Part shown: one piece after another, positions 35,804 to 45,276 of the stretch
How positions within the stretch are numbered: position 1 is the stretch's first letter
How the letters are laid out: each line of letters opens with the position of its first letter
NCBI RefSeq assembly: GCF_000746085.1
Contig: NZ_JQKO01000014.1
Coordinates: 1 to 64,000, forward strand
Direction of reading: 5' to 3'
Origin: Methylocapsa aurea
GTDB lineage: Bacteria > Pseudomonadota > Alphaproteobacteria > Rhizobiales > Beijerinckiaceae
DNA: 64,000 bases
The notes under the pieces: generated by a model
Seen by the model: the letters and a program-made list of their open reading frames with translations, nothing else
Databases searched by the model: none
Told to the model about the DNA's origin: nothing
Program-made: the position numbers and the translations under genes

Positions 35804-36441
35804 TGGCGCGACCTGTGGCGGAGGTTCTTGTTCGTTTCGGATTGCGCGCTCCAATCGAGCCTATGGAGGAGGCCCTTGACGAACCGCCCTGCTTGCCTTT
35901 GCCGGGGCCAATCTTGGCAGACGATTGCGCGCTGTCTATCGAACTCGCGCGAGAGGAAGGCAATGCCGAGGGCGCTGCGGAGGCGCTCGCTGCGGCTTGC
36001 GCCGAACACGAGGCGGCGCTTGCGCGAGAGAGGCTCCTGTTCGAGACTCGACTTTCGGATGAACGCGCCAAATGGACGCAAGACGAATCTGCAAGGCTAA
36101 GCCAGAAGATCGACTTGGCTCTCGCTGAAATCGAGGCGGATATCGCGCGCAGCGCAGCGCGAGTCCTGCGGTTCTTTCTCAGCGAACCCTTGCGCCGAAA
36201 AGTTGTCGAGCAACTCGCCCACGAAGTTGGGGTTTTGCTCAACGGCAAGGAGCATCCCATCATCAAGATCAGCGGCGCGGAGGATCTTATCAACGCGCTT
36301 CGCGACAAACTGTCGGCTTTCTCCGCCACAATCGATTATGCGCCTGATCGCTCGACCGATGTCAAAGTCGTCGCCGATCAAACGGTCATCGATTCGCGGA
36401 TTGAGGCGTGGATCGAAAGAATCAAGGCATTGCCGGAGTAA
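35803..36441 (+). CDS. fliH: FliH-like flagellar export assembly protein
   Basis: A 212-residue protein following fliF with one-base overlap. A proline-rich N-terminus (PPCLPLPGPI) precedes a long Ala/Glu-rich helix (LAREEGNAEGAAEALAAACAEHEAAL) and a C-terminal domain with DKLSAFSATIDYAPD and DQTVIDSRIEAWIERI, typical of FliH/YscL stators of the export ATPase. The cognate ATPase gene fliI is not in the window. The fliH assignment rests on position and architecture rather than strong motifs. Confidence 0.75.
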   Translation: MARPVAEVLVRFGLRAPIEPMEEALDEPPCLPLPGPILADDCALSIELAREEGNAEGAAEALAAACAEHEAALARERLLFETRLSDERAKWTQDESARLSQKIDLALAEIEADIARSAARVLRFFLSEPLRRKVVEQLAHEVGVLLNGKEHPIIKISGAEDLINALRDKLSAFSATIDYAPDRSTDVKVVADQTVIDSRIEAWIERIKALPE

Positions 36442-36445
36442 GCCT

Positions 36446-37660
36446 GTGTCGGAGAAGGAACCGCAAGAAATCGTGATCATCAGGCGCCGCGCCAGTCCCG
36501 AGGAAGGACATCATGGCGGCGCCTGGAAAATCGCCTTCGCGGATTTCATGACCGCGATGATGGCGTTGTTCCTCGTCCTGTGGCTCATCAGTTCGACCAG
36601 CGACAAGACGAAGCACACTGTGGCACAATATTTTAATCCGGTAAAGCTTGTCGACATGACCACGCTGAAGAAAGGGTTTCGCGATCCCAAGGACACTGAA
36701 ATGGGCGCAGGACCGAGCGTCAAGGAATCAGAGTCGGAGGTGGAGGCTCCTTCGAGACTCGCGCCGGTGAAGGGCGTGCATTCGACAGCCGGCGCGAGGC
36801 CGCCGACGCATTCGGAGGCCGCGCTTTTTCGCGATCCTTACGCCGTCCTTGCCGAGATTGTCGCCAACGCGCAGTCTGAGGCGTCGAAGCCGGAATCAAG
36901 CGCCGGGTCATCGCCCGCGTCGGAGTCCAATGACGCCGCCGAGACGTTTCGGGATCCTTTTTCAACCGTTCCGCATGGGCCTGAGCCAAAGGCTCAGCCG
37001 TCATCTGCTTCGGCGCATGGCAAGAGGCCGCGCGCCGCTGGTGCGACGCAGGATCTTGTCCAGCCGGAAAGGCTCGCAGCGCTGGAGGTTGGAGATCGGA
37101 CAGGCCCTTTGCCAACGCCCGCGCCTGACGCCAAGACGCCGGCGGCCGCCGCGGCACCGCATGAAGCCGGCGCTGAATCCTCGCGCGCGAACGATGCCGA
37201 GGCGGCCAAGCTGAAATTGGAAATTTTCAATGCGGCGAGGATGGAGACGCGAACGCAGAACGCTCCGCGCCTTGATGTTCAGGGCACGGATGAGGGCGTT
37301 CTCATCAGTCTGACGGATGATTTGAATTATTCGATGTTTGCGGTCGGCTCGGCCGAACCGCAACCGCGGACCATCGAGGTTATGGAGAAGATTGGGCGGC
37401 TTCTAAAGACGCGCGGCGGCCTGCTCGTGATACGCGGCCACACGGACGGACGCTCCTACAAATCGGCGACCTACGACAACTGGCGGCTGTCCGCCGCCAG
37501 GGCGCATATGGCTCATTACATGCTGGTGCGCGGTGGTTTGGACGACAAGCGCTTCGAGAAAATCGAAGGCTACGCGGATCGGCGTCTGAAATTTTCCAAC
37601 GATCCGGCGGCGGCTGGAAATCGGAGGATCGAAATCCTGCTGCGGAAGGAAAAGGCATGA
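36446..37660 (+). CDS. motB: Flagellar motor stator protein MotB
   Basis: Proton-channel and peptidoglycan-anchoring stator subunit. The membrane helix carries the proton-binding Asp in FADFMTAMMALFLVLWLISS (Asp at ~34). A long Pro/Ala/Ser/Glu-rich linker (roughly residues 75-250) separates it from an OmpA-like domain with LLVIRGHTDGR and WRLSAARAHM. At 404 residues it is longer than enterobacterial MotB (about 310), but rhizobial MotB is also long. A GTG start 4 nt after fliH is used because it precedes the conserved GAWKIAFADFMTAMM region at the right distance. Confidence 0.93.
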   Translation: MSEKEPQEIVIIRRRASPEEGHHGGAWKIAFADFMTAMMALFLVLWLISSTSDKTKHTVAQYFNPVKLVDMTTLKKGFRDPKDTEMGAGPSVKESESEVEAPSRLAPVKGVHSTAGARPPTHSEAALFRDPYAVLAEIVANAQSEASKPESSAGSSPASESNDAAETFRDPFSTVPHGPEPKAQPSSASAHGKRPRAAGATQDLVQPERLAALEVGDRTGPLPTPAPDAKTPAAAAAPHEAGAESSRANDAEAAKLKLEIFNAARMETRTQNAPRLDVQGTDEGVLISLTDDLNYSMFAVGSAEPQPRTIEVMEKIGRLLKTRGGLLVIRGHTDGRSYKSATYDNWRLSAARAHMAHYMLVRGGLDDKRFEKIEGYADRRLKFSNDPAAAGNRRIEILLRKEKA

Positions 37661-38877
37661 TGAGAGTTGTGAAACTGATGCTTGGCTTGGTCCTGATCTA
37701 CGCTTACGCCGGCCGCGCGCTTGCCGAGGAGGAGGCTAAGGCTCAACCTGAATCGAAGAGCAAGCAACCTTTCGAAATCGTTCGCTCGATGCAGGCCATT
37801 CAAGATCAGATTGTTTTGGGCAATGCCGACGCGCAAGGCAAGTTGCCTAAGCTGATCGGGCAAATTGCGCAGCGTTTGCTTGCAGCCGATTCGAGCGTTT
37901 GGCGGGAAGCGAAAAATGCGCGGGCGGCGGCGATCTACACGTTGAGCGGCGGCCAGCCCCGCGTCGTTAGAAAGGTCCTGGAGTTCGGAGTGAGCCCTGA
38001 GCAAGAAACGCTCCTGATGGAAGGAGCGCTTGCCTATGTGGAGGGACGCGAAGCCAAGGCCAAACAAATACTGTTGCCGATTGACGCCAAGGCATTGGCG
38101 CCGGCGGTCGGAGGCCATATCGCGATGGTCCAGTCGGCTTTGATCGCGAAAATGGATCCTGGCAAAGCGATGGAATTGTTAGATCAGGCCCGGATTCTCG
38201 CGCCGGGAACATTGGTCGAGGAAGCGGCTCTGCGGCGCGAGGTTTTTCTTGCCGACGAGACGGGAAATCTTGAAAAATTCGCCTCCCTGTCGAGCCAATA
38301 TGTCAGGCGCTTTTCCCGCTCTGTCTATGCCGATAACTTTCGGCGCGGATTCTCCGATGCCGTCGTCCGCTTCGGCTTGACGAACGAGGCCAGCCAATTC
38401 GCCAAATTGGAAAGTCTGCTGAATGAGTTCGCTGACAAGGATCAGCTGGGTCTCTATTTGAAAATCGCCCAATCGGGGCTCATCAAGGGCAAGATCGCTT
38501 CGGCTCGTTTCGCCGCCGAGCGCGCCATTCGTCTGTCGAAAGATGGCGGCGCCGAGAGAGAGCGTTCGAGGCTTTATGAGGCCGCGGCGTTGATCTTGAC
38601 GCGTTCTCTCGACGCCGGCCTCGTCGAACTCGACAGCGTGGAGTCCGCGCGTCTGCCCAAGCGGGACGCCGAACTTAAGGCGGCCGTTGGCGCCATCGCC
38701 AAAGAGATTCGCAAAGCGCCGGATGCGTCCCTGTCTTTGAACGAGCCTGAGCCGCTCAAAGAAACGGCGCCGGCTCGCCGTGAACCCGGTGTGAGCGCGG
38801 CAGCGTCGGCGCTGATCGAGTCCGCCCAGGGCGCCCTGCGTCAAGCCGACGAGATTTTGGGAAGGAGCGCGCCTTGA
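37657..38877 (+). CDS. motC: Periplasmic motility protein MotC
   Basis: A 406-residue rhizobial periplasmic protein that binds MotB and is required for motor rotation in Sinorhizobium. A signal peptide (MLGLVLIYAYAGRALAEE) is followed by a helical, tetratrico-like body (REAKAKQILLPIDAKALAPAVGGHIA; FADKDQLGLYLKIAQSGLIKG) and a Pro/Ala-rich C-terminus. Its start overlaps the motB stop (ATGATGA). Its chaperone MotE is encoded at 30257. Confidence 0.92.
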   Translation: MMRVVKLMLGLVLIYAYAGRALAEEEAKAQPESKSKQPFEIVRSMQAIQDQIVLGNADAQGKLPKLIGQIAQRLLAADSSVWREAKNARAAAIYTLSGGQPRVVRKVLEFGVSPEQETLLMEGALAYVEGREAKAKQILLPIDAKALAPAVGGHIAMVQSALIAKMDPGKAMELLDQARILAPGTLVEEAALRREVFLADETGNLEKFASLSSQYVRRFSRSVYADNFRRGFSDAVVRFGLTNEASQFAKLESLLNEFADKDQLGLYLKIAQSGLIKGKIASARFAAERAIRLSKDGGAERERSRLYEAAALILTRSLDAGLVELDSVESARLPKRDAELKAAVGAIAKEIRKAPDASLSLNEPEPLKETAPARREPGVSAAASALIESAQGALRQADEILGRSAP

Positions 38878-40760
38878 ACGCCGTCGATGGTTTTGCAAGA
38901 AAGCCGCCGCCGATTCTTGATGCGGCCGCCGGTGCGGCGGAGTTGAAGGCCGGTTCAGGCGATGGCCTTCAAACTGAGGCGGGCGGGGGTGGCGGCTTTG
39001 CAGAGGTCCTGTCTGATGTGTCCAAGCGGCAGGGTCGGACAGGCGAAGCCGAGCCTCGATCGACGCTGCCGATGCCTGCGGCGCAGACGCTGATCCGTCA
39101 GACATTTCTGTTCGACGCCGGATCGCCGAGCGGCGCCTTGGAGGCAGTTCCAGAGATCGCCCCGACAGACTCGATCCGTTCGAATCCGTTGCAAGGAGAC
39201 TCGGAGGCAGGGACAAAGAGGGCGACGTCGCCGCAAATTTCCAAGCCCGGTCAAGCCAATCTGTCCGACGCCATGCCCGACCCGTTGGCCGCAGTCGCAG
39301 CGAAGCCCCGTGTGGGGGGGCAAGATTTAGGCGCGCAAATTTTGTCGGCAGCGGCGGGCCCCGGGAGAGATGGCGGCGCGATGTCGAGCGGCCCGAATAT
39401 TTCGTCTGGAGAGATCCAGCTTGCCTCTTTCGCGGAGGCGCCTGAAGCGAGCTCCGCGACGAAAGAGATTATCAAAAAAGATGCCTATCCTGGAACGGAC
39501 GCGTCGCCTGCTGGAGCGACTGACGCGGTCGGGAGCGACGAAACGGGGCCGGACTTGCCCCATAGCGATGCCGGATCCTTCGGGCTTTTTGGCGTCGAGA
39601 TGCTTGACGCTTGGGGGGCGTCGGTCAGCGCTGACGAGACGTCGAGGGATGGCGCAGAAAAACGCGCGTCGGCGCCTTCCGCTTCCGGCGCAACCATCCT
39701 TGCTTCGAACGACTTGGTCCAGTCCGTCTTGGCCCAGCCTACCTTATACCCGTCCGCCTTGGCGTCGACGCTTGTGTTGCCAGTCGCTTCGGGCGCTCTG
39801 CGCGGCACGCCCACTCAATCCGGGCGGGAGATGAATTCGTCAGCGACGAGCTCTTCTGGTCGCGGCGGCGCGATCGAAGCGTCTTCCTCCGTCGCGCCGT
39901 CGGCCTTGGCTTCATCCGCTGCCTCTTGGGTCGCGGCTGGGCCTCGCATTGATCTTGGGGATCGTTTGGGGCAAGCACGGGGCGACGGCGCAGAGCAGGG
40001 TGGGGAGATGCCTCCGCCGCGAGGCTCCGAGTCTCCCGTCGCATCGGCAAGCGGCGCGGGTCAATCGGCAATTGCTTATGCGCGGCAAACAAGCGCGCTG
40101 ACCGACGCAGGATCGAGTCTCGCGGCGCTGCCGCCAATCAAATCCGCAGTGCTGGATCAGCAGACCCATCTGCCGCCGGCTCCAACAATTTCGCCAAGTC
40201 TTCAGATTGCCAATTGGATCGCCCTCGCGACAGGCCAGGCCGACATCGTTTCGGGCGAGCCGGCGGTCATTGCGCAATCGCCTGGCATCCTCGGCGAAAG
40301 CGGGGTTGCCGGCGCGCGTGGCCCGGCCTCCGCCCTAAAGATCTTGAATCTGCAACTCCAACCCGACAGCTTGGGCGTTGTGACAATCAGGATGCGCCTG
40401 ACGGGGACGAGGATCGATGTGCAACTAGAGGCGGAGCGTCCCGAAACGATTCGCCTGATTCGCGACGACAAGCATCTGCTCGTCGAAAAATTGCGCGCCT
40501 GCGGCTATTCGATGGAGTCCTTGGTCGTTAAGGCCGCCGAACAGTCGGCCGCGTCACCGCAAGGCGGCGTAGGCGGCGCACAGGGCGGGAATGACCCATC
40601 CGCAACTCAAGCAAGCGCTCAAGCAACCTCGCAGGCTGGATTGCGGGATGGAGAGGGCAACGCCAATGATCGGTCGCCGGCGCCAAGAGATCGCGAGCCG
40701 TCTCGACCCCGAGCGGCTGAGGATGTTCAGGACAGTCTTGGCGGTGATCTATTTATCTAG
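38874..40760 (+). CDS. fliK: Flagellar hook-length control protein FliK (MotD type)
   Basis: A 628-residue export-switching ruler protein. Most of it is low-complexity Ala/Ser/Gly/Pro sequence; the conserved Flg_hook domain lies at ~480-560 (LKILNLQLQPDSLGVVTIRM, then VQLEAERPETIRLIRDD and LRACGYSMESLVVKA). In rhizobia this gene was first called motD. Translation starts at TTG overlapping the motC stop (TTGA). Its 3' end overlaps the next gene by 38-95 bases, depending on the start used there. Confidence 0.88.
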   Translation: MNAVDGFARKPPPILDAAAGAAELKAGSGDGLQTEAGGGGGFAEVLSDVSKRQGRTGEAEPRSTLPMPAAQTLIRQTFLFDAGSPSGALEAVPEIAPTDSIRSNPLQGDSEAGTKRATSPQISKPGQANLSDAMPDPLAAVAAKPRVGGQDLGAQILSAAAGPGRDGGAMSSGPNISSGEIQLASFAEAPEASSATKEIIKKDAYPGTDASPAGATDAVGSDETGPDLPHSDAGSFGLFGVEMLDAWGASVSADETSRDGAEKRASAPSASGATILASNDLVQSVLAQPTLYPSALASTLVLPVASGALRGTPTQSGREMNSSATSSSGRGGAIEASSSVAPSALASSAASWVAAGPRIDLGDRLGQARGDGAEQGGEMPPPRGSESPVASASGAGQSAIAYARQTSALTDAGSSLAALPPIKSAVLDQQTHLPPAPTISPSLQIANWIALATGQADIVSGEPAVIAQSPGILGESGVAGARGPASALKILNLQLQPDSLGVVTIRMRLTGTRIDVQLEAERPETIRLIRDDKHLLVEKLRACGYSMESLVVKAAEQSAASPQGGVGGAQGGNDPSATQASAQATSQAGLRDGEGNANDRSPAPRDREPSRPRAAEDVQDSLGGDLFI

Positions 40761-41277
40761 CGCCGAATCAGCGGCGGCGTCGGAGCAGGCCAATCTATGC
40801 GAGCGCGAGATGGCTCGCGCGGCAGCGAAACACGCGATTCCCTTGCCGGTGCTCTATGCTGTTGGCCTGACAGAAACGGGACGGCGCGGTTCGCTGCATC
40901 CCTATGCGCTCAATATCGAAGGCCCGTCGTTTTTCCCAGCCAATCTCAGCGAGGCCCTGCGCCGTTTCGAGGCCGCGCGCAAAGGCGGCGCGAGGCTCAT
41001 CGATATAGGCTGCATGCAAATCAATCATCATTTCCATTCAAGTCGATTTCGTTCTCTCGAGGCCATGTTCGACCCGCGCGAAAATGTCGAATACGCGGCT
41101 GAATTCCTCAAGGCGCTCAAGGTCAGAGAGGGCAGCTGGACGCTGGCTGCGGCGCGGTACCATGCCGGACCGAACAATAACCCGGCGCAAAAGAAATATG
41201 TCTGCCAAGTCATCGCGAATATGGTCGCCAGCGGATTCGGCGCATGGACTGTCAATGCGCGCAGTTTCTGCCAATGA
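40666..41277 (+). CDS. Lytic transglycosylase of the flagellar cluster
   Basis: A 203-residue (or 184 from the ATG at 40723) SLT-fold enzyme presumably opening peptidoglycan for the rod. The export signal is around MFRTVLAVIYLSSAESAAAS. The catalytic Glu lies in AVGLTETGRRG, and the SLT motifs DIGCMQINHHFH, NVEYAAEFLKAL and AAARYHAGPNN follow in order. The ATG at 40666 has GAGAGG upstream, while the one at 40723 puts the signal peptide at the N-terminus. This is a rhizobial counterpart of the peptidoglycan hydrolase domain missing from the FlgJ-like protein at 51428. Confidence 0.88.
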   Translation: MIGRRRQEIASRLDPERLRMFRTVLAVIYLSSAESAAASEQANLCEREMARAAAKHAIPLPVLYAVGLTETGRRGSLHPYALNIEGPSFFPANLSEALRRFEAARKGGARLIDIGCMQINHHFHSSRFRSLEAMFDPRENVEYAAEFLKALKVREGSWTLAAARYHAGPNNNPAQKKYVCQVIANMVASGFGAWTVNARSFCQ

Positions 41278-41416
41278 TTCGCGTTTTGGTGCGGCGGGAC
41301 GGCCGTTGCCGCGCCGCCGAGGCGGCTCGGAGCGCGCGCTGGGACCAGCGCTTGCGCCATTTTGATCAAATATTCTCTCAAAACGCGTAAAATACACGTT
41401 TTCAGTTAACAAATGT

Positions 41417-41444
41417 TTGACGTACAACCATAGATTGATATCAT
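41417..41444 (+). promoter_or_regulatory. Candidate sigma-70 promoter of ftcR
   Basis: TTGACG (41417-41422) and TATCAT (41439-41444) are spaced by 16 nt in an AT-rich 100-bp patch just upstream of the GTG start of ftcR. Coming from the rules for vegetative promoters only, this is moderately supported. Confidence 0.45.
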
Positions 41445-41480
41445 TTAACAGCTGAGGAAAAACTTACCTAGGGGCTTCCA

Positions 41481-42155
41481 GTGCTGGTAATCATTGATGA
41501 ACGCGAAATTGTCACATCCGGCTACACCTGCCGATTCGGCAGCGAAGGCGTGTCCTCCGCCGGGTTTTGTCCGGAGGAATTCCGTGAATGGGTGACGACT
41601 GTCGCCGATGCCGACCTCAACGCCGTCGAGGCCTTCCTGCTCGGCGATTGCAGGGACCGCCAAGTCTATCCGAAGTTGATAAGGGAACGTTCTCGAGCTC
41701 CGGTGATCGCCATGAACGACGCGCCCTCGCTCGAGCAGACGCTGGATCTTTTCGCCGCCGGCGTTGATGATGTCGTGCGCAAACCGGTCCATGTTCGCGA
41801 AATTCTCGCACGGGTTGGCGCCATCAAGCGGCGGCGTGAATATGAGCAGGAGTCCGCGGCGGTAGGGGACTTGCGGGTTTTTTTCGATGGCCGAGACCCG
41901 GAGCTAAAGGGAGCTGTTCTGCCATTGCCGCGGCGCGAACGCAGAATCCTAGAATATCTCGTCAACAATCGCGGCAGACGGGTCAGCAAAGCTCAGATCT
42001 TCAATTCCATCTATGGAATTTTTGACGAGAATGTCGAAGAGAATGTTGTGGAAAGCCACATCAGCAAGCTGCGCAAGAAACTGCGCCGTCAACTCGGCTA
42101 TGATCCGATCAATTCGGTTCGCTACCTCGGCTATCGTTTGGACGACTGCGTCTAA
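41481..42155 (+). CDS. ftcR: Flagellar transcriptional regulator FtcR (Rem)
   Basis: A 224-residue OmpR-type response regulator without a partner kinase, known as FtcR in Brucella and Rem in Sinorhizobium, where it activates flagellar genes. The receiver part starts [20 protein letters not shown] and lacks the full acidic pocket. The winged-helix DNA-binding half contains [22 protein letters not shown] and the terminal [12 protein letters not shown]. It starts at GTG. It probably controls flgE and other operons of this island; its binding site is not evident to me. Confidence 0.92.
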   Translation: MLVIIDEREIVTSGYTCRFGSEGVSSAGFCPEEFREWVTTVADADLNAVEAFLLGDCRDRQVYPKLIRERSRAPVIAMNDAPSLEQTLDLFAAGVDDVVRKPVHVREILARVGAIKRRREYEQESAAVGDLRVFFDGRDPELKGAVLPLPRRERRILEYLVNNRGRRVSKAQIFNSIYGIFDENVEENVVESHISKLRKKLRRQLGYDPINSVRYLGYRLDDCV

Positions 42156-42495
42156 GCCGACGAAATCCTCAAAGCGACGAGGCATCGCTCCGAAACCAAA
42201 GATCGGAGCATGTGGGAATTGAAAAAGTCCTTCGGCTTTTTTCGAAACATGCTTCTAACCCGCGACGGGCCTTGCCCGTGGTTGACCGAGCAGGTCGGCA
42301 ATGGCGCCAGCGGGCGCAGCCGGCCCAAGCGATGTCGCGCGTAACTCTGATTTGCGCTGCCCGCCATAACGCCGTTAGCCGAAATGTGGCGCTCTCCCGG
42401 AGACGCCATCGCGCATTCAACGCGCCAAGCGCGAAGTAAGGTCCACACAAGCTCTGGGCGATCTACTTCAGTTCACCCAACGCGGAGAATCGTCG
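42156..42495. promoter_or_regulatory. Intergenic region between ftcR and flgE
   Basis: A 340-bp spacer without a supported gene. It holds a hairpin element (42206-42256) and then the promoter and leader of the flgE operon. GGAG lies 7 nt before the flgE start. Confidence 0.5.
42206..42256. repeat. Palindromic element or terminator after ftcR
   Basis: Outer arms AGCATGT/ACATGCT enclose a second stem (AAAAAGTCC with GGCTTTTT). The borders GGAGCATG and GCTTCTAA look like the other dispersed repeats. It may also serve as the ftcR terminator. Confidence 0.6.
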
Positions 42496-43743
42496 ATGAG
42501 CCTTTTTAGCGCCTTGAACGCCAGCGTGTCCGGAATGGCGGCGCAGGCCAACAAGCTCTCCACAGTATCGGATAATATAGCGAACTCGAATACAACCGGC
42601 TACAAGCAAGCGTCGACCGAGTTCCAGAATTTGGTCAACCAGACCGGGACCACAACTTACAACGCCGGAGGCGTCGGAACATTGGTTCGCTACAATCTCT
42701 TGCAACAAGGAAATCTGGCGGGAACGACATCGACGACGGATCTCGCCATTCAAGGCAATGGCTTTTTCCTCGTTCAAGACGCGAGCGGCGCCACTTTCCT
42801 GACCCGCGCGGGGGCCTTCACGCCGGATGCCGCGGGCAACCTCGTCAACGCCTCTGGCTTCAAATTACTGGGATATAGCGTCGATTCTGGATCGACCGCC
42901 GCGGATGGCGTCACCTCCCTGGAGGTGGTCAATGTCCTGAGCGATGGATTAATGGCGACGCCTTCCACTTCCGGAACTTTGACCGCCAACCTCAATTCGA
43001 ACGCATCGATTGCGGCGGGCAGCCTTCCAAGCGCCAATGTGGCGGGTTCGATCTATACATCCAAGTCATCGTCGCTTGTGGCCTATGATAATTTAGGAAA
43101 TGCAGTCACGCTCGACGTCTATTTCAGCAAGACCGGCGTGAACACTTGGGAGGTATCCGTTTACAATTCCGCGGACGCAGCGACGGGGGGCGGCTTTCCC
43201 TTCTCCAGCGCCGCATTGACGACGCAGACGATGAATTTCAGTGCGGCCGACGGCAGTTTGATTAGCCCGGCGAATCTGTCACTGGCGATCCCCAACGGAC
43301 AGACAGTCACCCTCGACATTGCCGGCATGACGCAATTGGCTTCCCCCTTTGCGGTCTCGACCGCAACGATGGATGGAAATGCGCCGAGCGCGGTCGAAGG
43401 CGTTAACGTCTCGGGCGACGGCACGCTTTCAGTGGTTTATGCGAATGGCACGGAGCGACCGGTCTACAAGATCCCGCTCGCAACCGTTCCTAGCGTCAAC
43501 AGTCTGACTCCGCAAGCTGGCGACGTGTATGAGGCCAATCTGCGGTCCGGAAGCATCGTTGTCGGCAATCCCGGGCTGGCGGGCCTCGGCTCCATCCAAT
43601 CGTCGAAGCTGGAATCGTCGACGGTTGATTTGGCGACGCAGTTGACCGACATGATCGTGGCGCAACGGTCCTATGAAGCCAATTCCAAGGTCTTTCAGAC
43701 TGGCTCCGATCTCCTGGCTCAGCTCAACAATATGTTAAAGTGA
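42496..43743 (+). CDS. flgE: Flagellar hook protein FlgE
   Basis: The 415-residue hook subunit. The N-terminal signature SDNIANSNTTGYKQASTEFQ, the FlgE-specific LAIQGNGFFLV and FLTRAGAFTPD, a Ser/Thr/Ala-rich outer domain, and the C-terminal VDLATQLTDMIVAQRSYEANSKVFQ stretch (positions ~377-401) are all present. It heads a tight operon flgE-flgK-flgL-flaF-flbT-flgD-fliQ. Confidence 0.96.
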   Translation: MSLFSALNASVSGMAAQANKLSTVSDNIANSNTTGYKQASTEFQNLVNQTGTTTYNAGGVGTLVRYNLLQQGNLAGTTSTTDLAIQGNGFFLVQDASGATFLTRAGAFTPDAAGNLVNASGFKLLGYSVDSGSTAADGVTSLEVVNVLSDGLMATPSTSGTLTANLNSNASIAAGSLPSANVAGSIYTSKSSSLVAYDNLGNAVTLDVYFSKTGVNTWEVSVYNSADAATGGGFPFSSAALTTQTMNFSAADGSLISPANLSLAIPNGQTVTLDIAGMTQLASPFAVSTATMDGNAPSAVEGVNVSGDGTLSVVYANGTERPVYKIPLATVPSVNSLTPQAGDVYEANLRSGSIVVGNPGLAGLGSIQSSKLESSTVDLATQLTDMIVAQRSYEANSKVFQTGSDLLAQLNNMLK

Positions 43744-43776
43744 TAGACTGTCTTCTGATCAGATAGGTCATGCATC

Positions 43777-45264
43777 ATGAGTCTTTCCAGCGCTGCGAGC
43801 GTCGCGCGATCAGGACTGAACGCAGTCGCGGCGGAAACATCCGCACTCTCGCGGAATATTTCCGGCACTGGCGACACAGCAATCTATTCCCGCAAGATCG
43901 CGAACGTCGTTTCGACCTTGCACGGTTCTCAGGTGGCCTCGGTAACTCGCGCCTCCAGCCGCGCCGTGTTCGAAAATGTTCTGTCAGCGACATCGGCCTT
44001 CGCGACGCAGGATGCGATATCGGCTGGCCTTGATGCCCTGAACCGGACGATTGGCGACGTTGCCTCCAGCGATGCCGACGCGACATCAAGCGCAAGCTCG
44101 CCCGCAGCCTTGTTGAGCCAATTCACCAATGCGCTTCAGCTATATCAAGCATCTCCAGGCAATTCCACTTTGGCTGGCGGAGCGGTGTCTGCCGCAAAGG
44201 CATTGGCAGGCGGCTTGAACAGCGCCGCTGCGACGATTAGCTATGTTCGAGAGCAAGCCGATTCCGATATGGCTGCGTCGATTCAGACCATCAATTCGCT
44301 TCTCGTCCAATTCAAGACGGCCAACACCGCGATCGTCTATGGAACAGCGATCGGCGCCGACACGACGGACGCCCAGGATCAGCGTGACAATATCCTTACG
44401 CAGCTTGCCCAGGAGGTCGGAATAGCGACGACTGTCGGCGCAAACAGTGACATGTCGATCTACACGGATAGCGGCGTGACCTTGTTTCAGGGCGGCATCG
44501 CAAGAGCGGTGACATTTGCCGCGACCAACGTCTATACAGCGGCCGCCGTTGGCAACGCTGTCTACGTCGACGGCGTTGCAGTCACCGGCGGCGCAGCTCC
44601 AATGCCAATTGCCACGGGCGCGCTCGCCGGCTTTGCCGCGCTTCGGGACGATCTCAGCGTAACCTATCAGGCCCAACTGGATGCCTTGGCCGAGGCGCTG
44701 ATCAACGTGTTCACAGAAAGCGATCAGGTTGGTTCAGGGCCAAGCCTGCCTGGCCTGTTTACAACGGCAGGCGCGACCTCGTTGCCAGCGAACATCAATG
44801 GACTTGCCGCTCAAGTCATGGTGAACGCAAGCGTCGATCCGAACCAGGGCGGGGACGCCAACCTGCTTCGGGACGGCGGCATTTCCGACCCAGGGAATTT
44901 GGATTATTTATTCAACGCGAGCGGAGACGCGAGCTATGGGGAACGCCTATCCCAGCTCCTCGATAACTTGTCGGCGACCCGGACATTTGGGACGGCAGGC
45001 GGAATCGCGACGAACGTAAGCTTGAGCGACTATGCGTCTGGCTCCGCGAGCTGGCTCGAGGCGGCGCGCGCGCGCGTCTCATCCCAAGGCGCCTATCAAG
45101 ATGCGCTCCTGAGCACAGCGACGACCGCTCTGTCTAATGCGACGGGGGTAAATCTCGATGATGAAATGTCGAAGATGCTTGATCTCGAGCAGTCTTATTC
45201 AGCTTCCGCCAAATTGATAGCGACGATCGACGGCATGTTTCAAGCCCTGTTGACCGCCATTTAG
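43777..45264 (+). CDS. flgK: Hook-filament junction protein FlgK (HAP1)
   Basis: A 495-residue junction protein. The N-terminal rod/hook-like start SLSSAASVARSGLNAVAAET continues to RNISGTGDTAIYSRKI, and the C-terminal coiled coil reads GVNLDDEMSKMLDLEQSYSASAKLI. The interior is variable and Ala/Gly-rich. The gap to flgE is 33 nt. Confidence 0.92.
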   Translation: MSLSSAASVARSGLNAVAAETSALSRNISGTGDTAIYSRKIANVVSTLHGSQVASVTRASSRAVFENVLSATSAFATQDAISAGLDALNRTIGDVASSDADATSSASSPAALLSQFTNALQLYQASPGNSTLAGGAVSAAKALAGGLNSAAATISYVREQADSDMAASIQTINSLLVQFKTANTAIVYGTAIGADTTDAQDQRDNILTQLAQEVGIATTVGANSDMSIYTDSGVTLFQGGIARAVTFAATNVYTAAAVGNAVYVDGVAVTGGAAPMPIATGALAGFAALRDDLSVTYQAQLDALAEALINVFTESDQVGSGPSLPGLFTTAGATSLPANINGLAAQVMVNASVDPNQGGDANLLRDGGISDPGNLDYLFNASGDASYGERLSQLLDNLSATRTFGTAGGIATNVSLSDYASGSASWLEAARARVSSQGAYQDALLSTATTALSNATGVNLDDEMSKMLDLEQSYSASAKLIATIDGMFQALLTAI

Positions 45265-45276
45265 GAACATCCCGGC